Shown here in pieces: positions 6,548-14,060 of a stretch of 27,779 bases of DNA (position 1 is its first letter; each line of letters opens with the position of its first letter). The notes beneath the pieces were generated by a model that had not been told where the DNA came from, ran no database searches, and saw nothing but the letters and a program-made list of their open reading frames with translations. Position numbers and translations under genes: made by a program. The DNA comes from an uncultured Lachnospiraceae bacterium. Its GTDB lineage: Bacteria; Bacillota; Clostridia; Lachnospirales; Lachnospiraceae. The stretch lies in assembly GCA_910587715.1 (NCBI GenBank), contig CAJUMV010000050.1, positions 1 through 27,779 on the forward strand, given 5' to 3'.

Positions 6548-8023
6548 TTATCCTTTTCTGTTTAAAATCCGATTCATCTCATCCACCATCTCGCTGATTG
6601 CGCCTGCCTGCTTTGTCACCTCAGCCGTGTCTCCGGCATTGCCCTCCGCCATGCTGTTGATGGAATAGAACTGCTCGTTCTCTTTCTTAATGCTCTCCGC
6701 AATATCCTGATTGATGGACACCGTTTTCTCAATGACCTCCGCCTGTTTCGCATAGGTGTCTCCCATCGTCTGAATCGCGCCGACCGATTCGTTGAGAAGC
6801 TCCGTCATATCACGCATACTTTTAAATACATTTTCAAAATACGCATTCTGCTCGCCAAGCTTAGAGGAATTTTCCTCCACCTGTGCCGTAATTTCTTTCA
6901 CATTATTCTGTACCCGCTCAATCACGGACTGCACCACACGCAGAGACTCCTGCGTGCTGTTTGCAAGCGTACCAACCTCCGTGGCAACCACCGCAAAGCC
7001 TTTTCCTGCTTCTCCCGCTCTCGCCGCTTCAATGGAGGCATTCAATGCCAAAAGGTTGGTGGAAGAGGAAATATCACTGATCAGCTTCAGGGTAACGCCA
7101 ATCTCCTTCACCGCGTCGGACAGCTTCTGCGCCACTTCAATCGTAAGCTGCATGGACTCTGAAACTTCGCCGTTAATCTTGTGCAGATCGTTCAGCAGTT
7201 TTTCATTTTCCATGGATTTATCCAGCAAATCCTTAGAAGTCTTTTCTACCTTTTGCACATTGTCAGCAACGACGCTCTCCCATTCCTTCAGCTCGCTTAA
7301 ATTGCTCATGCTCTCATCCGTCTTCATGCCGAGCGTGTTACTGTTTCCTACCAGCTCCTCACTGGTCGCCGCCAGCTCCTCGGCCGCCGCACTCTCGTTC
7401 TCGGAAATCTGCGAGAGAGCCGTCCCCGCATCAAAAAGTCTGTCTGAAAGCGCCTGTACGGAATCCAGCACACTTTCCACTTCTTTCCCCTTATCTTCCA
7501 CAACACCGAAAAGGACTGTCGTCCGATGCACGATGAATAAGCATGCCACAAACAGAATCACATAGACGATTCCCGTAAAGAGCCATCCAATCGGGAGGTG
7601 AAGCTTTAAGAAGCCCGCCGGAAATAACAGCATCATCGCAAAATTGACTACAATAGTCACTATCGTACTCACTTTAAGAATCTTCTTCTCATAATAGGGC
7701 ACAAGCAGTAACGTCGCCACAAAATAATAATGCGTCAGACATACATAGCCCGCGCTTTCGCTCGGTCCGCCCACAGCCGCCGTAATTGCGCCAATCACGG
7801 GCGGAATGCACGCATAGACATACTTTGCCTTACTGCCAAGCTGTTTTTCAAACACCCTGGTCACAATGGCGCACACGCCGGATAAGAGGAATATGCATTC
7901 CCGCACCCCTCCGTTTAACATAATCATAACAAATCCCCAGCCCGAAATGGCTACGCCGAGAATATAGGAAAACATAATGGTATTTACTAACTTTTCTTCA
8001 TTTTTTCCTGATTGTAACGGCAT
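6548..8023 (-). CDS. Methyl-accepting chemotaxis protein with six-helix membrane sensor
   Basis: 491 residues. The N-terminal third has about six membrane helices (roughly 15-35, 42-57, 68-87, 95-112, 118-135, 145-166) with very short loops, so there is no extracellular ligand domain. The cytoplasmic part (about 185-491) is a long coiled-coil signalling domain with the conserved tip LLALNASIEAARAGEAGKGF. It should control CheA/CheW, sensing something within or near the membrane. ATG 8023 is chosen: AAGGAG lies 9 nt upstream, while the earlier TTG (8041) overlaps that site. It follows dut by 63 bp on the same strand with no clear terminator, so it may be read partly from the nrd promoter. No flagellar or che gene is in view. 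Confidence 0.92.
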   Translation of the reverse strand: MPLQSGKNEEKLVNTIMFSYILGVAISGWGFVMIMLNGGVRECIFLLSGVCAIVTRVFEKQLGSKAKYVYACIPPVIGAITAAVGGPSESAGYVCLTHYYFVATLLLVPYYEKKILKVSTIVTIVVNFAMMLLFPAGFLKLHLPIGWLFTGIVYVILFVACLFIVHRTTVLFGVVEDKGKEVESVLDSVQALSDRLFDAGTALSQISENESAAAEELAATSEELVGNSNTLGMKTDESMSNLSELKEWESVVADNVQKVEKTSKDLLDKSMENEKLLNDLHKINGEVSESMQLTIEVAQKLSDAVKEIGVTLKLISDISSSTNLLALNASIEAARAGEAGKGFAVVATEVGTLANSTQESLRVVQSVIERVQNNVKEITAQVEENSSKLGEQNAYFENVFKSMRDMTELLNESVGAIQTMGDTYAKQAEVIEKTVSINQDIAESIKKENEQFYSINSMAEGNAGDTAEVTKQAGAISEMVDEMNRILNRKG

Positions 8024-8086
8024 CTCTTCTTTCTCCTTCAAGTAATTAATTGTAGTTTTATATCTTTTCTTTAAAGCCCCTGCGTA

Positions 8087-8521
8087 TTACTGTTTTCCGG
8101 TGCTCCCGTGTCCGCCCCGATCTGCATTATCAAGGTGCGCCACCTCGTCAAAAACCAGCTTCGGCTGGTTCTCCATAATGCGGAACTGACAGATGCGGTC
8201 ATTCACATGGATTTGTGTGTCCCTGACCGCATAGACCGGCATAAACCACTGATCGTTATCGCCACGGTAGGAAGCGTCGATCACACCCTGATGATTGGTC
8301 TGGATAATCCCGAAATTTTTGAAGGTGGAGCTTCTGGGCACCACATGCGCTTCATACCCTGCCGGCAGCTCCATTGCCACTCCCAGAGGAATCAGCATAA
8401 ATTCCCCTTTCTTTAAAACCACATCCTCCGCCGCCCGCAAATCAATCCAGTCCGACTTGCCGTCTATGTAAGCCAGCTTCTCAATTTTATCCGTAAAATA
8501 TTTGATTTTTATGTGTTCCAT
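8087..8521 (-). CDS. dut: dUTP diphosphatase (dUTPase)
   Basis: 144 residues, the standard length for trimeric dUTPases. Motifs in order: the motif II core PRSS (62-65); motif III GVIDASYRGDN (79-89) with catalytic Asp82 and base-stacking Tyr85; motif IV DRICQ (108-112); and the glycine-rich C-terminal arm RGGHGSTG (135-142), which closes over the active site. It hydrolyses dUTP to dUMP and pyrophosphate, keeping uracil out of DNA and feeding dTMP synthesis. It lies 30 bp after nrdG and is very likely cotranscribed with nrdD-nrdG, which fits because the reductase makes the dNTP pool. ATG 8521 has GGGAG 9 nt upstream. Confidence 0.96.
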   Translation of the reverse strand: MEHIKIKYFTDKIEKLAYIDGKSDWIDLRAAEDVVLKKGEFMLIPLGVAMELPAGYEAHVVPRSSTFKNFGIIQTNHQGVIDASYRGDNDQWFMPVYAVRDTQIHVNDRICQFRIMENQPKLVFDEVAHLDNADRGGHGSTGKQ

Positions 8522-8551
8522 TTACATTAACTCCCATACTTCTCACACTGG

Positions 8552-9061
8552 TCACGCGTAGTCCTCACAGTAAAGCACCGGATTCGAAGGATCGGTCTGC
8601 TGCAGACTCCTTTGCACATCAATTACCCGCTGGTTGCTACTCCCTTTCCAGTGAAGCTTTACGTCCTTCAGCTCATTCTTAAATTCCCCGTCCACAAGCA
8701 CATCCACATACTTCATCATCGGGTAGTGCAGAACATCCTCCCATCTGTCACCCGTGTAAAGCCAGATGGTTTTATCCGGATATTTGTTTTTAATCTCTTC
8801 CATCAGACTCCTCACATCCAGCCGGTTAGCCGAATGGAGCGGGTCGCCGCCCGAAAACGTGATGCCGCTGATGTAGGACTTATCCAGCTGGGAAAAAATT
8901 TCCTGCTTCGCTTCCTCGTCAAAGGGAAGTCCGCCGTCCGGGTCCCATGTAAGGGGGTTCTGACATTCTTTGCAGCAGTGGGAACAGCCGGCGACCCAGA
9001 GCACCACCCGCAGACCGTCGCCGTTTAACATATCGTCCTTTGTTATGTTGTGGTATCTCAT
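8552..9061 (-). CDS. nrdG: Anaerobic ribonucleotide reductase activating protein
   Basis: 169 residues, a small radical-SAM enzyme. The iron-sulfur motif CxxxCxxC appears in AGCSHCCKECQNP near residues 25-36, and the SAM-binding GGDP motif in TFSGGDPL. It uses SAM and an electron to place the glycyl radical on NrdD. Its ATG at 9061 shares its A with the last base of the nrdD TGA (TGATG), so translation is coupled; GAGG lies about 9 nt upstream within the end of nrdD. A GTG directly before this ATG is also possible and would add one residue. Confidence 0.97.
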   Translation of the reverse strand: MRYHNITKDDMLNGDGLRVVLWVAGCSHCCKECQNPLTWDPDGGLPFDEEAKQEIFSQLDKSYISGITFSGGDPLHSANRLDVRSLMEEIKNKYPDKTIWLYTGDRWEDVLHYPMMKYVDVLVDGEFKNELKDVKLHWKGSSNQRVIDVQRSLQQTDPSNPVLYCEDYA

Positions 9062-11250
9062 CACATACTTTTCCTCTCCGCGATCTCCGCCATTTTCGCC
9101 TCACTTAAGCGGGTGTCACCGTGGACGCGGGAATAAGCGAGATACCCGTTCATACGATCAATCTTGGTCAGATTGCGGCTGCCGCATACGGGACAGACAT
9201 CCATTTCCAGTTCCTGATGCCCGCAGTCATCACAGTAGGCAAGAGAAAGATTCACTCCCTCATAAAAGCCCATATCCATCGCCCTGCGAATCAGTGTCTT
9301 GATGGCGTCCATATTATAATCAATCGGATATTTTACATACTGAATTTTTCCGCCGTTTGCCATTTCCCAGAAACGGTACTCCAAATCCTGCTTCTGTATG
9401 GGCGTGATATCCTCCGTCACATGGCAGTGGAAGCTGTTGGACACATACTCTCTGTCGGAAACGCCCTCCACAATACCGTATTTGGCTCTGAACTGCTTCA
9501 CCTGCAGACCGCAGAGATTCTCCGCCGGCGTGCCGTAAATCGCGTAAAGATGCCCGTCCTCTTCCTTGTACTCCGTAATTTTGTTATTGATATGCTCCAG
9601 CACCTCCAGCGCAAAGGCACCGTCCTCCACCAGCGATTTTCCGTTATAAAGCTCCTGCAGCTCGTTAAATGCCGTGATGCCGAAGCTCGCCGTCGCCGAC
9701 TTTAAAATCGGCTTAATCTTGTCGTGGAGCTGTAAATGACCGCCCAGGAAACCTCCCTCACAATAGGCAAGCGGGTTCGTGGACGCACGCATCTCGCCAA
9801 GATACGCATATGTCCTGATATGAAGCTGGCGAATCAGATTCAGATAATAGTCGAGCACATCATAAAAATCCCTGCCCTCCTGTCTCGATTTCGCCAGAAT
9901 CATGGGCAGATGCAGGGAGACCGCTCCCACGTTAAATCTGCCTACAAAGATGGGAGAATCCTCCTCGTCAGCCGGATGCATCCCGCCCCTCTCATACCAA
10001 GGGGAAAGAAACGCGCGGCATCCCATAGGGGAAATCACCTTGCCATACTGCTTATACATGCTGGCAATATATCCCTTCCCTGTCAGGCTCAGCCAATCGG
10101 GATACATCGTCTTTGCGGAACACCTCACACCCGCTTCAAACACGTCCTCCAGCTCCTTGCCGGGACCGTGCAGATTCTCGTCATACAAAAATACAATCTT
10201 CGGGAAAAGCACGGGTTTCTTGCATTCCTTCTTCCCCTGCCCCTTCCTGCGCACGTTGAGCATCTGAATCGTCGCCATCTTCGCGAAGCGGCCTGTGCCG
10301 ATTCCGGCAGTCACCGTGATGAAAGGATAATCGCCGCGACTGCTTGCCACCGTATTAAACTTATATTCCCAGCCCTGAAAGCCCTGCTCAAACTCTTTCT
10401 TCACATCCGCCAGCGCTTCCGCCTCCGCCGTCTCCTTGTCAATTCCCAGCTTTTTATATTTCGCTACATTTCTCTTGTAGGATTTCTCCGCATAAGGCTC
10501 TAATATTTTATCGACCTCGGGCACGGTAAAACCGCCGTACTGCTGGCTCGCCGCGCTCAAAACGATATCTCCTATGACATCGAAAGCAACATCGAGCGTC
10601 TTCGGCTCATTGTACCAGATATTTCCCATCTCAAAGCCGCCGGAAAGCACCTCCGCCACATTGAAGAGACAGCAGTTCATCGTATCCCTTCTCGCCGACA
10701 TGTCATGCACATAAATATAGCCGTCCCGACAAGCCTGAATTTCCTCCGTCGTCATGAAAAATTTCTGGTAAAGCTCTTTGTTAAACTGGTTAAAAATCAG
10801 GCTGCGCTTCGTGGAGACAAGGGCGCTGTCCGTATTAGCGTTCTCCTTGTCTCCGATGTACATGATCGACTGGCTCTTCTTGTAGACGTCGTCCATCATG
10901 CGTACAAAATCCTGCTTATAATTACGGTAATCGCGGTAGCTCTTCGCCACGATCGGCTTCACATCCTCCAGCGCGCTCTCCACAATATTGTGCATAATCT
11001 GGATGGGAATTTTTTCCTCGTCCAGCTCGTTCACCTTCTCGACAACCGTCTGACAGATATGACGCTTCTCCTCCTCCGTAAACTTAGTGAGGGCACGATA
11101 TGCGCTCTTCCCCACTGCGTTGATGACCTTCTGGACGTTAAACGCCTCAAGGCTGCCGTCCTTCTTAATCACCTTCACGACTTTCTCCGGCTGGTACTCA
11201 AGACCATAATTCTCCCCATCCGAATGATCTGATTCAAATTTACTGCTCAT
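9061..11250 (-). CDS. nrdD: Anaerobic ribonucleoside-triphosphate reductase
   Basis: 729 residues. An N-terminal ATP-cone (about 23-110, KKDGSLEAFNVQKV...) senses ATP/dATP. The reductase barrel follows, with MNCCLFN and VRCSAKTMYPDW cysteine regions. Near the C-terminus are a four-cysteine zinc site (CDDC...CPVC) and the glycyl-radical loop RMNGYLAY; the Gly before Tyr carries the radical. It reduces NTPs to dNTPs without oxygen. ATG 11250 is chosen because GGAGGGG lies 5 nt upstream; the frame is open to a GTG at 11367, but that stretch crosses leader hairpins and NrdR-like boxes and is not protein-like. Loop wording (RMN rather than RVC/RTC before GYL) differs from the E. coli form but keeps the Gly-Tyr. 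Control by NrdR is likely. Confidence 0.97.
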   Translation of the reverse strand: MSSKFESDHSDGENYGLEYQPEKVVKVIKKDGSLEAFNVQKVINAVGKSAYRALTKFTEEEKRHICQTVVEKVNELDEEKIPIQIMHNIVESALEDVKPIVAKSYRDYRNYKQDFVRMMDDVYKKSQSIMYIGDKENANTDSALVSTKRSLIFNQFNKELYQKFFMTTEEIQACRDGYIYVHDMSARRDTMNCCLFNVAEVLSGGFEMGNIWYNEPKTLDVAFDVIGDIVLSAASQQYGGFTVPEVDKILEPYAEKSYKRNVAKYKKLGIDKETAEAEALADVKKEFEQGFQGWEYKFNTVASSRGDYPFITVTAGIGTGRFAKMATIQMLNVRRKGQGKKECKKPVLFPKIVFLYDENLHGPGKELEDVFEAGVRCSAKTMYPDWLSLTGKGYIASMYKQYGKVISPMGCRAFLSPWYERGGMHPADEEDSPIFVGRFNVGAVSLHLPMILAKSRQEGRDFYDVLDYYLNLIRQLHIRTYAYLGEMRASTNPLAYCEGGFLGGHLQLHDKIKPILKSATASFGITAFNELQELYNGKSLVEDGAFALEVLEHINNKITEYKEEDGHLYAIYGTPAENLCGLQVKQFRAKYGIVEGVSDREYVSNSFHCHVTEDITPIQKQDLEYRFWEMANGGKIQYVKYPIDYNMDAIKTLIRRAMDMGFYEGVNLSLAYCDDCGHQELEMDVCPVCGSRNLTKIDRMNGYLAYSRVHGDTRLSEAKMAEIAERKSM

Positions 11251-11271
11251 ACGCCCCTCCGTAGCTTTATC

Positions 11272-11329
11272 CGCCTGCAATTCTGCAGTCGCAATTTTGC
11301 AGGCGTAATTTGCGGTCGCAACCTGCGAC
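11272..11329 (-). other. Two stem-loops in the nrdD leader
   Basis: Two hairpins can form in the leader between the NrdR-like boxes and the nrdD ribosome site: CGCCTGCAA (11272-11280) with TTGCAGGCG (11297-11305), and GTCGCA (11315-11320) with TGCGAC (11324-11329). The region also repeats the words TGCA and GTCGCA several times. Neither is followed by a T-run on the minus strand, so they are not terminators. They might affect mRNA stability or be chance products of the repeats. Confidence 0.4.
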
Positions 11330-11333
11330 GCTT

Positions 11334-11349
11334 CCACAAAATATAGTGT
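11334..11349 (-). promoter_or_regulatory. NrdR-like box 1
   Basis: The plus-strand 16-mer at 11334-11349 matches the published NrdR-box pattern acaCwAtATaTwGtgt at 14 of 16 positions (core ACAAAATATAGTGT). It lies 30 bp, about three helical turns, from a second box, the usual paired layout for this repressor. NrdR itself is not encoded in the window. Confidence 0.65.
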
Positions 11350-11363
11350 CAGTTGACATAACA

Positions 11364-11379
11364 GCACAATATCTTGCGG
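11364..11379 (-). promoter_or_regulatory. NrdR-like box 2
   Basis: The plus-strand 16-mer at 11364-11379 (core CACAATATCTTG) matches the NrdR pattern at 12 of 16 positions. It sits just downstream of the predicted -10 of the nrdD promoter, where binding would block RNA polymerase. Weaker alone, it is supported by its spacing from box 1. Confidence 0.55.
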
Positions 11380-11388
11380 TTTAGGATT

Positions 11389-11417
11389 AGTATACGGTAA
11401 TAAACATGTTATGTCAA
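11389..11417 (-). promoter_or_regulatory. nrdD promoter (sigma-A type)
   Basis: On the minus strand a consensus TTGACA (11417-11412), a 17-bp spacer and TATACT (11394-11389) form a strong vegetative promoter, giving a start near 11382 and a leader of about 130 nt. The -35 is also part of an 11-bp inverted repeat: TTGACATAACA occurs on the minus strand at 11417-11407 and on the plus strand at 11353-11363, so both copies bracket the -10 and NrdR-like box 2. Confidence 0.75.
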
Positions 11418-11441
11418 TGAAAACCCCTCGGAAAAAATAGC

Positions 11442-11473
11442 AAAAAGGGATATACCTTTTTGTGACATATCCC
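11442..11473 (-). terminator. Rho-independent terminator after the WYL gene
   Basis: On the minus strand GGGATAT (11473-11467) pairs with ATATCCC (11453-11447) and is followed at once by TTTTT. It lies just past the WYL regulator stop codon and upstream of the nrdD promoter, separating the two units. The loop is rather long (13 nt), so efficiency may be moderate. Confidence 0.6.
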
Positions 11474-11481
11474 CAAAATAC

Positions 11482-12486
11482 TCAATCCGCCTGTTTTTCC
11501 TCATACCCGGCAAGCGTTTTTTGCAGGTGAAGCCGATAGGCGTCCGCCACGGACTGCGGCGCGACAATCCGCGCCCCCGTACCAAGCCCCGTAAGCCATC
11601 CGAAGAACTGACCGCTGACCGCTACCTGCACCCGCACGGAAAAATGCGCCTCATCCCGAATGCGGATGGCGGCTTCCCTGCCGAAGCGGTCCATTACCAC
11701 ACCAATCAGGCTGTTTTCAAACAGCAGGGTGACAACCTCCTCCCTGCCGCCGTACATACCGAAAGTTTTGTTGGCGTAAGCCGCGATATCAAACCGCTCA
11801 AAGAGCGCCGCGCCCTCGCGTTTTTTGTCAAGCACCTCGATTTTTGCCATCTTGTCCACCCGGAAGTGCTTAATCTTATCCTCCTCGCTGTCATGGGCAA
11901 TCAGGTAGTAATATTCATCTTTACAGGTGAGCGCCCACGGGCTTGCCTGATACGGTTTCCCGTCCCGGCGCGGCACAAGCTCCCTTTGCAGATTCCACTC
12001 CAGATATTGAAAAGAAATCTGATGGTTTCCCTGAATCGCCCTGTGGATATCGTCCACCACATAATAGATGCTCTCGTTTGCCGTCTTGATGCGGTTCGCC
12101 ACATAGACCTGCCGCTGCAGCTGCCCGGCTTCCGCCTTTGACGCCAGCTTCTCAATCTTGGAAATCAGCTCCCGCGATTTGTTCGCCGTCAGAAAACGTG
12201 ACGCCTGCACCGTCTCCACCAGGAGCTTTAACTCCGCCAGCTCAAAATCCCGCCCCGCCAGATAATAGCCGCCCCCTGTCTTTGCCTTCACAAGCACGAT
12301 ATCATACCCAAAATCAATGAGCTGGGCAATATCGTCATAAATGCTTTTGCGCTCCGCCTTCACGTCATAAGCCGCCAGCGCGTCGATTAACGCCTGCGCA
12401 CTCAGACAGTGCTCCTCGTCGGACTGCTCCGTCAGAATTTTTACCAAATACAATAGTTTCTGTTTCTGCTTTAACGATTTTGCCAT
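11482..12486 (-). CDS. WYL-domain transcriptional regulator
   Basis: 334 residues. An N-terminal winged helix (about 1-70, with SIYDDIAQLIDFGYDIV resembling the wing and recognition region) is followed by a helical bridge and a WYL domain (about 135-220: SPWALTCKDEYYYLIAHD, then IKHFRVDKMAKIEVL), and a C-terminal extension of the WCX type. These proteins act as ligand-responsive repressors or activators, binding nucleic acids or nucleotides in known cases. The target is unknown. ATG 12486 follows a GGGG stretch 8 nt upstream. It is 36 bp downstream of the YjjG-type gene on the same strand and ends in a terminator. Confidence 0.88.
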   Translation of the reverse strand: MAKSLKQKQKLLYLVKILTEQSDEEHCLSAQALIDALAAYDVKAERKSIYDDIAQLIDFGYDIVLVKAKTGGGYYLAGRDFELAELKLLVETVQASRFLTANKSRELISKIEKLASKAEAGQLQRQVYVANRIKTANESIYYVVDDIHRAIQGNHQISFQYLEWNLQRELVPRRDGKPYQASPWALTCKDEYYYLIAHDSEEDKIKHFRVDKMAKIEVLDKKREGAALFERFDIAAYANKTFGMYGGREEVVTLLFENSLIGVVMDRFGREAAIRIRDEAHFSVRVQVAVSGQFFGWLTGLGTGARIVAPQSVADAYRLHLQKTLAGYEEKQAD

Positions 12487-12522
12487 TGTTTTTACCCCAT
12501 GGTTCCCTATACGGAGAATGCC

Positions 12523-13227
12523 TCAACTCCCACTCTGTTCCAAAATCGGGACAAGTTCCTCCAGCCGGCGGATTTCGTAATCCGTCTGCACTTCCACATC
12601 CTTCGCCCTGCCCGTCGGGTTAAACCAGCAGGACGCCACACCCGCGTTCTGGGCGCCCCTCATGTCACTCGTCAGGGAATCCCCAACCAGAATGCACTCC
12701 CCCCGCGTCACACCCGGCATTGCCGCAAAACAGGCATCGAAATATTCTTTCCGCGGCTTGGGATATCCCATAAGTTCTGAGACGAACACCCCGTCCATGA
12801 TCTTGTCAAGCCCCGACAACTTCATCTTGCTCGCCTGTGTGGAATTGACTCCATTGGTCACCACATACTGCCGGTAACCCTTCTCCTTAAGCTGCGTGAC
12901 AAGCTCCTCCGCGCCTTCCATATAGAAGAAAACGTTTCCCAGTTCCCGCTGGTAGTCCGCGTTGACCTGCTCCGGCGCCACATGGGTGATTCCCAGCTCT
13001 TCAAACAAGGTGCGAAACCGCCCCACCGTCACCTGCTCCTTGGTCCGCTCCCCCGATTCCAGACGGAGCCAGTAGCTTCTGTTGATGACGTCGTAGCGCG
13101 CCGCAATCTCCTCGTCAATCGGCAGCCCATACCGGTCGAACACCGCCCGCAGCGCATGTTCCATGGACAGATCAAAGTTAAGCAGCGTCTGATCCAGATC
13201 CCAAAGAATGGTTGTATATTTTGCCAT
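12523..13227 (-). CDS. YjjG-family HAD hydrolase (noncanonical pyrimidine nucleotidase type)
   Basis: 234 residues with all four HAD motifs: nucleophile Asp10 and acid Asp12 in LWDLDQTL, the motif II Thr in VVTNG, a motif III Lys in the YPKPRKEYF region, and motif IV GDSLTSD. Length and the GDSLTSDMRGAQNAG segment match the YjjG/YfnB group, which dephosphorylates nucleoside monophosphates including modified pyrimidines. That would fit the nearby nucleotide genes, but HAD substrates are hard to predict. ATG 13227 has GGAGG 5 nt upstream; an earlier in-frame ATG (13236) overlaps that site and is rejected. Confidence 0.87.
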   Translation of the reverse strand: MAKYTTILWDLDQTLLNFDLSMEHALRAVFDRYGLPIDEEIAARYDVINRSYWLRLESGERTKEQVTVGRFRTLFEELGITHVAPEQVNADYQRELGNVFFYMEGAEELVTQLKEKGYRQYVVTNGVNSTQASKMKLSGLDKIMDGVFVSELMGYPKPRKEYFDACFAAMPGVTRGECILVGDSLTSDMRGAQNAGVASCWFNPTGRAKDVEVQTDYEIRRLEELVPILEQSGS

Positions 13228-13249
13228 TTTTGCCTCCATAAATAAGAAG

Positions 13250-13277
13250 AAAGGGCGTTCCCTCAAGGACACCCTTT
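13250..13277. terminator. Stem-loop between small membrane gene and YjjG-type gene
   Basis: AAAGGG (13250-13255) pairs with CCCTTT (13272-13277), and further G/C pairs with a bulge extend inward. On the minus strand it is followed by CTTCTTATTT, and on the plus strand by CGTTTTCTTCC. It could end transcription after the 58-residue membrane gene or act as a weak attenuator before the nucleotidase gene. Confidence 0.45.
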
Positions 13278-13313
13278 CGTTTTCTTCCTACACTAAATAA
13301 AGCTGCAAAAACA

Positions 13314-13490
13314 CTATGCCGTTGTACTTCCGTCAGCCGCATCCGCCTGCGTGTCCAGAGCCGCCTTCGCGTCCTTACTCTTTCTCCATTTCACGCCGAT
13401 CACACATGCCACAATCACCAGCGCAACAATCAGCACAAACAAAAGGAGATACGATAAAAACGAGTTTACAAATAAAATTAAATTTGCCAT
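13314..13490 (-). CDS. Small single-span membrane protein, 58 aa
   Basis: An open frame of 58 codons: a short N-terminus (MANLILF), one strong hydrophobic helix (about residues 10-33, LSYLLLFVLIVALVIVACVI), a basic stop-transfer patch (KWRKSKDAK, 34-42), then an acidic and small-residue tail ending in Ala. That pattern predicts an N-out, C-in membrane peptide. It begins with ATG after an AAGGA/GGAAAG stretch and ends in TAG. I recall similar short proteins in Lachnospiraceae genomes, sometimes under misleading names, but cannot name a function. It lies between rnhA and the nucleotidase gene on the same strand, with about 100 bp on the rnhA side. Codon use fits the neighbours. Confidence 0.7.
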   Translation of the reverse strand: MANLILFVNSFLSYLLLFVLIVALVIVACVIGVKWRKSKDAKAALDTQADAADGSTTA

Positions 13491-13588
13491 CTTTCCACAT
13501 CCTTCTCTTTCCGAATTGCTTCGCTTCCGACGAAAGAACTTGTCCGAAACCGCTTTCTCAAATTACATTACATTTATGATACCACCAA

Positions 13589-14059
13589 TCAGAAGGTATC
13601 GTCAAGCAATTCTGTACCGTCAGCTGCCGTGGTTGCCAACTTGTCGCACCGCTCGTTCTCCGGATGCCCGTCATGACCCTTTACCCACTGAAAGGTGACG
13701 CGGTGCGGCTCCATGGCGCGTAACAGCCGTTCCCACAAATCCACGTTTTTGACAGGCTTGTTTCCCGCCGTCTTCCATCCCTTTTTCTGCCACCCCTCAA
13801 TCCAGTGCTGGTTGAAGGCGTCCGTCACATATTTGGAGTCGGAGATCAAGAGCACCTCGCACGGTTTTGTGAGAGCTTCCAGACCTACAATCGCCGCCAT
13901 CAGCTCCATCCGGTTGTTGGTCGTCTTTTTGTACCCTGCGGAGTACTCCCGCTCGTGCAGCGTTCCCCTGCTGTCAACATATTGCAGCACCGTACCGTAG
14001 CCGCCCGGTCCCTCCGGGTTTCCACGCGCCGCGCCGTCCGTGTAAATTGTCACTTTCAT
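13589..14059 (-). CDS. rnhA: Ribonuclease HI
   Basis: 156 residues, the usual RNase HI size. The four catalytic acids are present in order: Asp8 (YTDGAARGN), Glu52 (NRMELMA), Asp74 (LISDSKYV) and Asp139 (NERCDKLA), with the basic-protrusion region (WQKKGWKT) and His129 in KGHDGH. It cuts RNA in RNA-DNA hybrids during replication and R-loop removal. ATG 14059 is one base past the stop of the MutS-like gene, so translation is probably coupled; the longer open frame upstream runs inside that gene and is rejected. It ends the tight run that begins at 20140. Confidence 0.96.
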   Translation of the reverse strand: MKVTIYTDGAARGNPEGPGGYGTVLQYVDSRGTLHEREYSAGYKKTTNNRMELMAAIVGLEALTKPCEVLLISDSKYVTDAFNQHWIEGWQKKGWKTAGNKPVKNVDLWERLLRAMEPHRVTFQWVKGHDGHPENERCDKLATTAADGTELLDDTF

Positions 14060-14060
14060 A

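Noticed and set aside
11251..11367. Longer NrdD with 39 extra N-terminal residues from GTG 11367
   Set aside because: The extension crosses two hairpins and an NrdR-like box and looks unlike protein; GGAGGGG directly before ATG 11250 decides the start.
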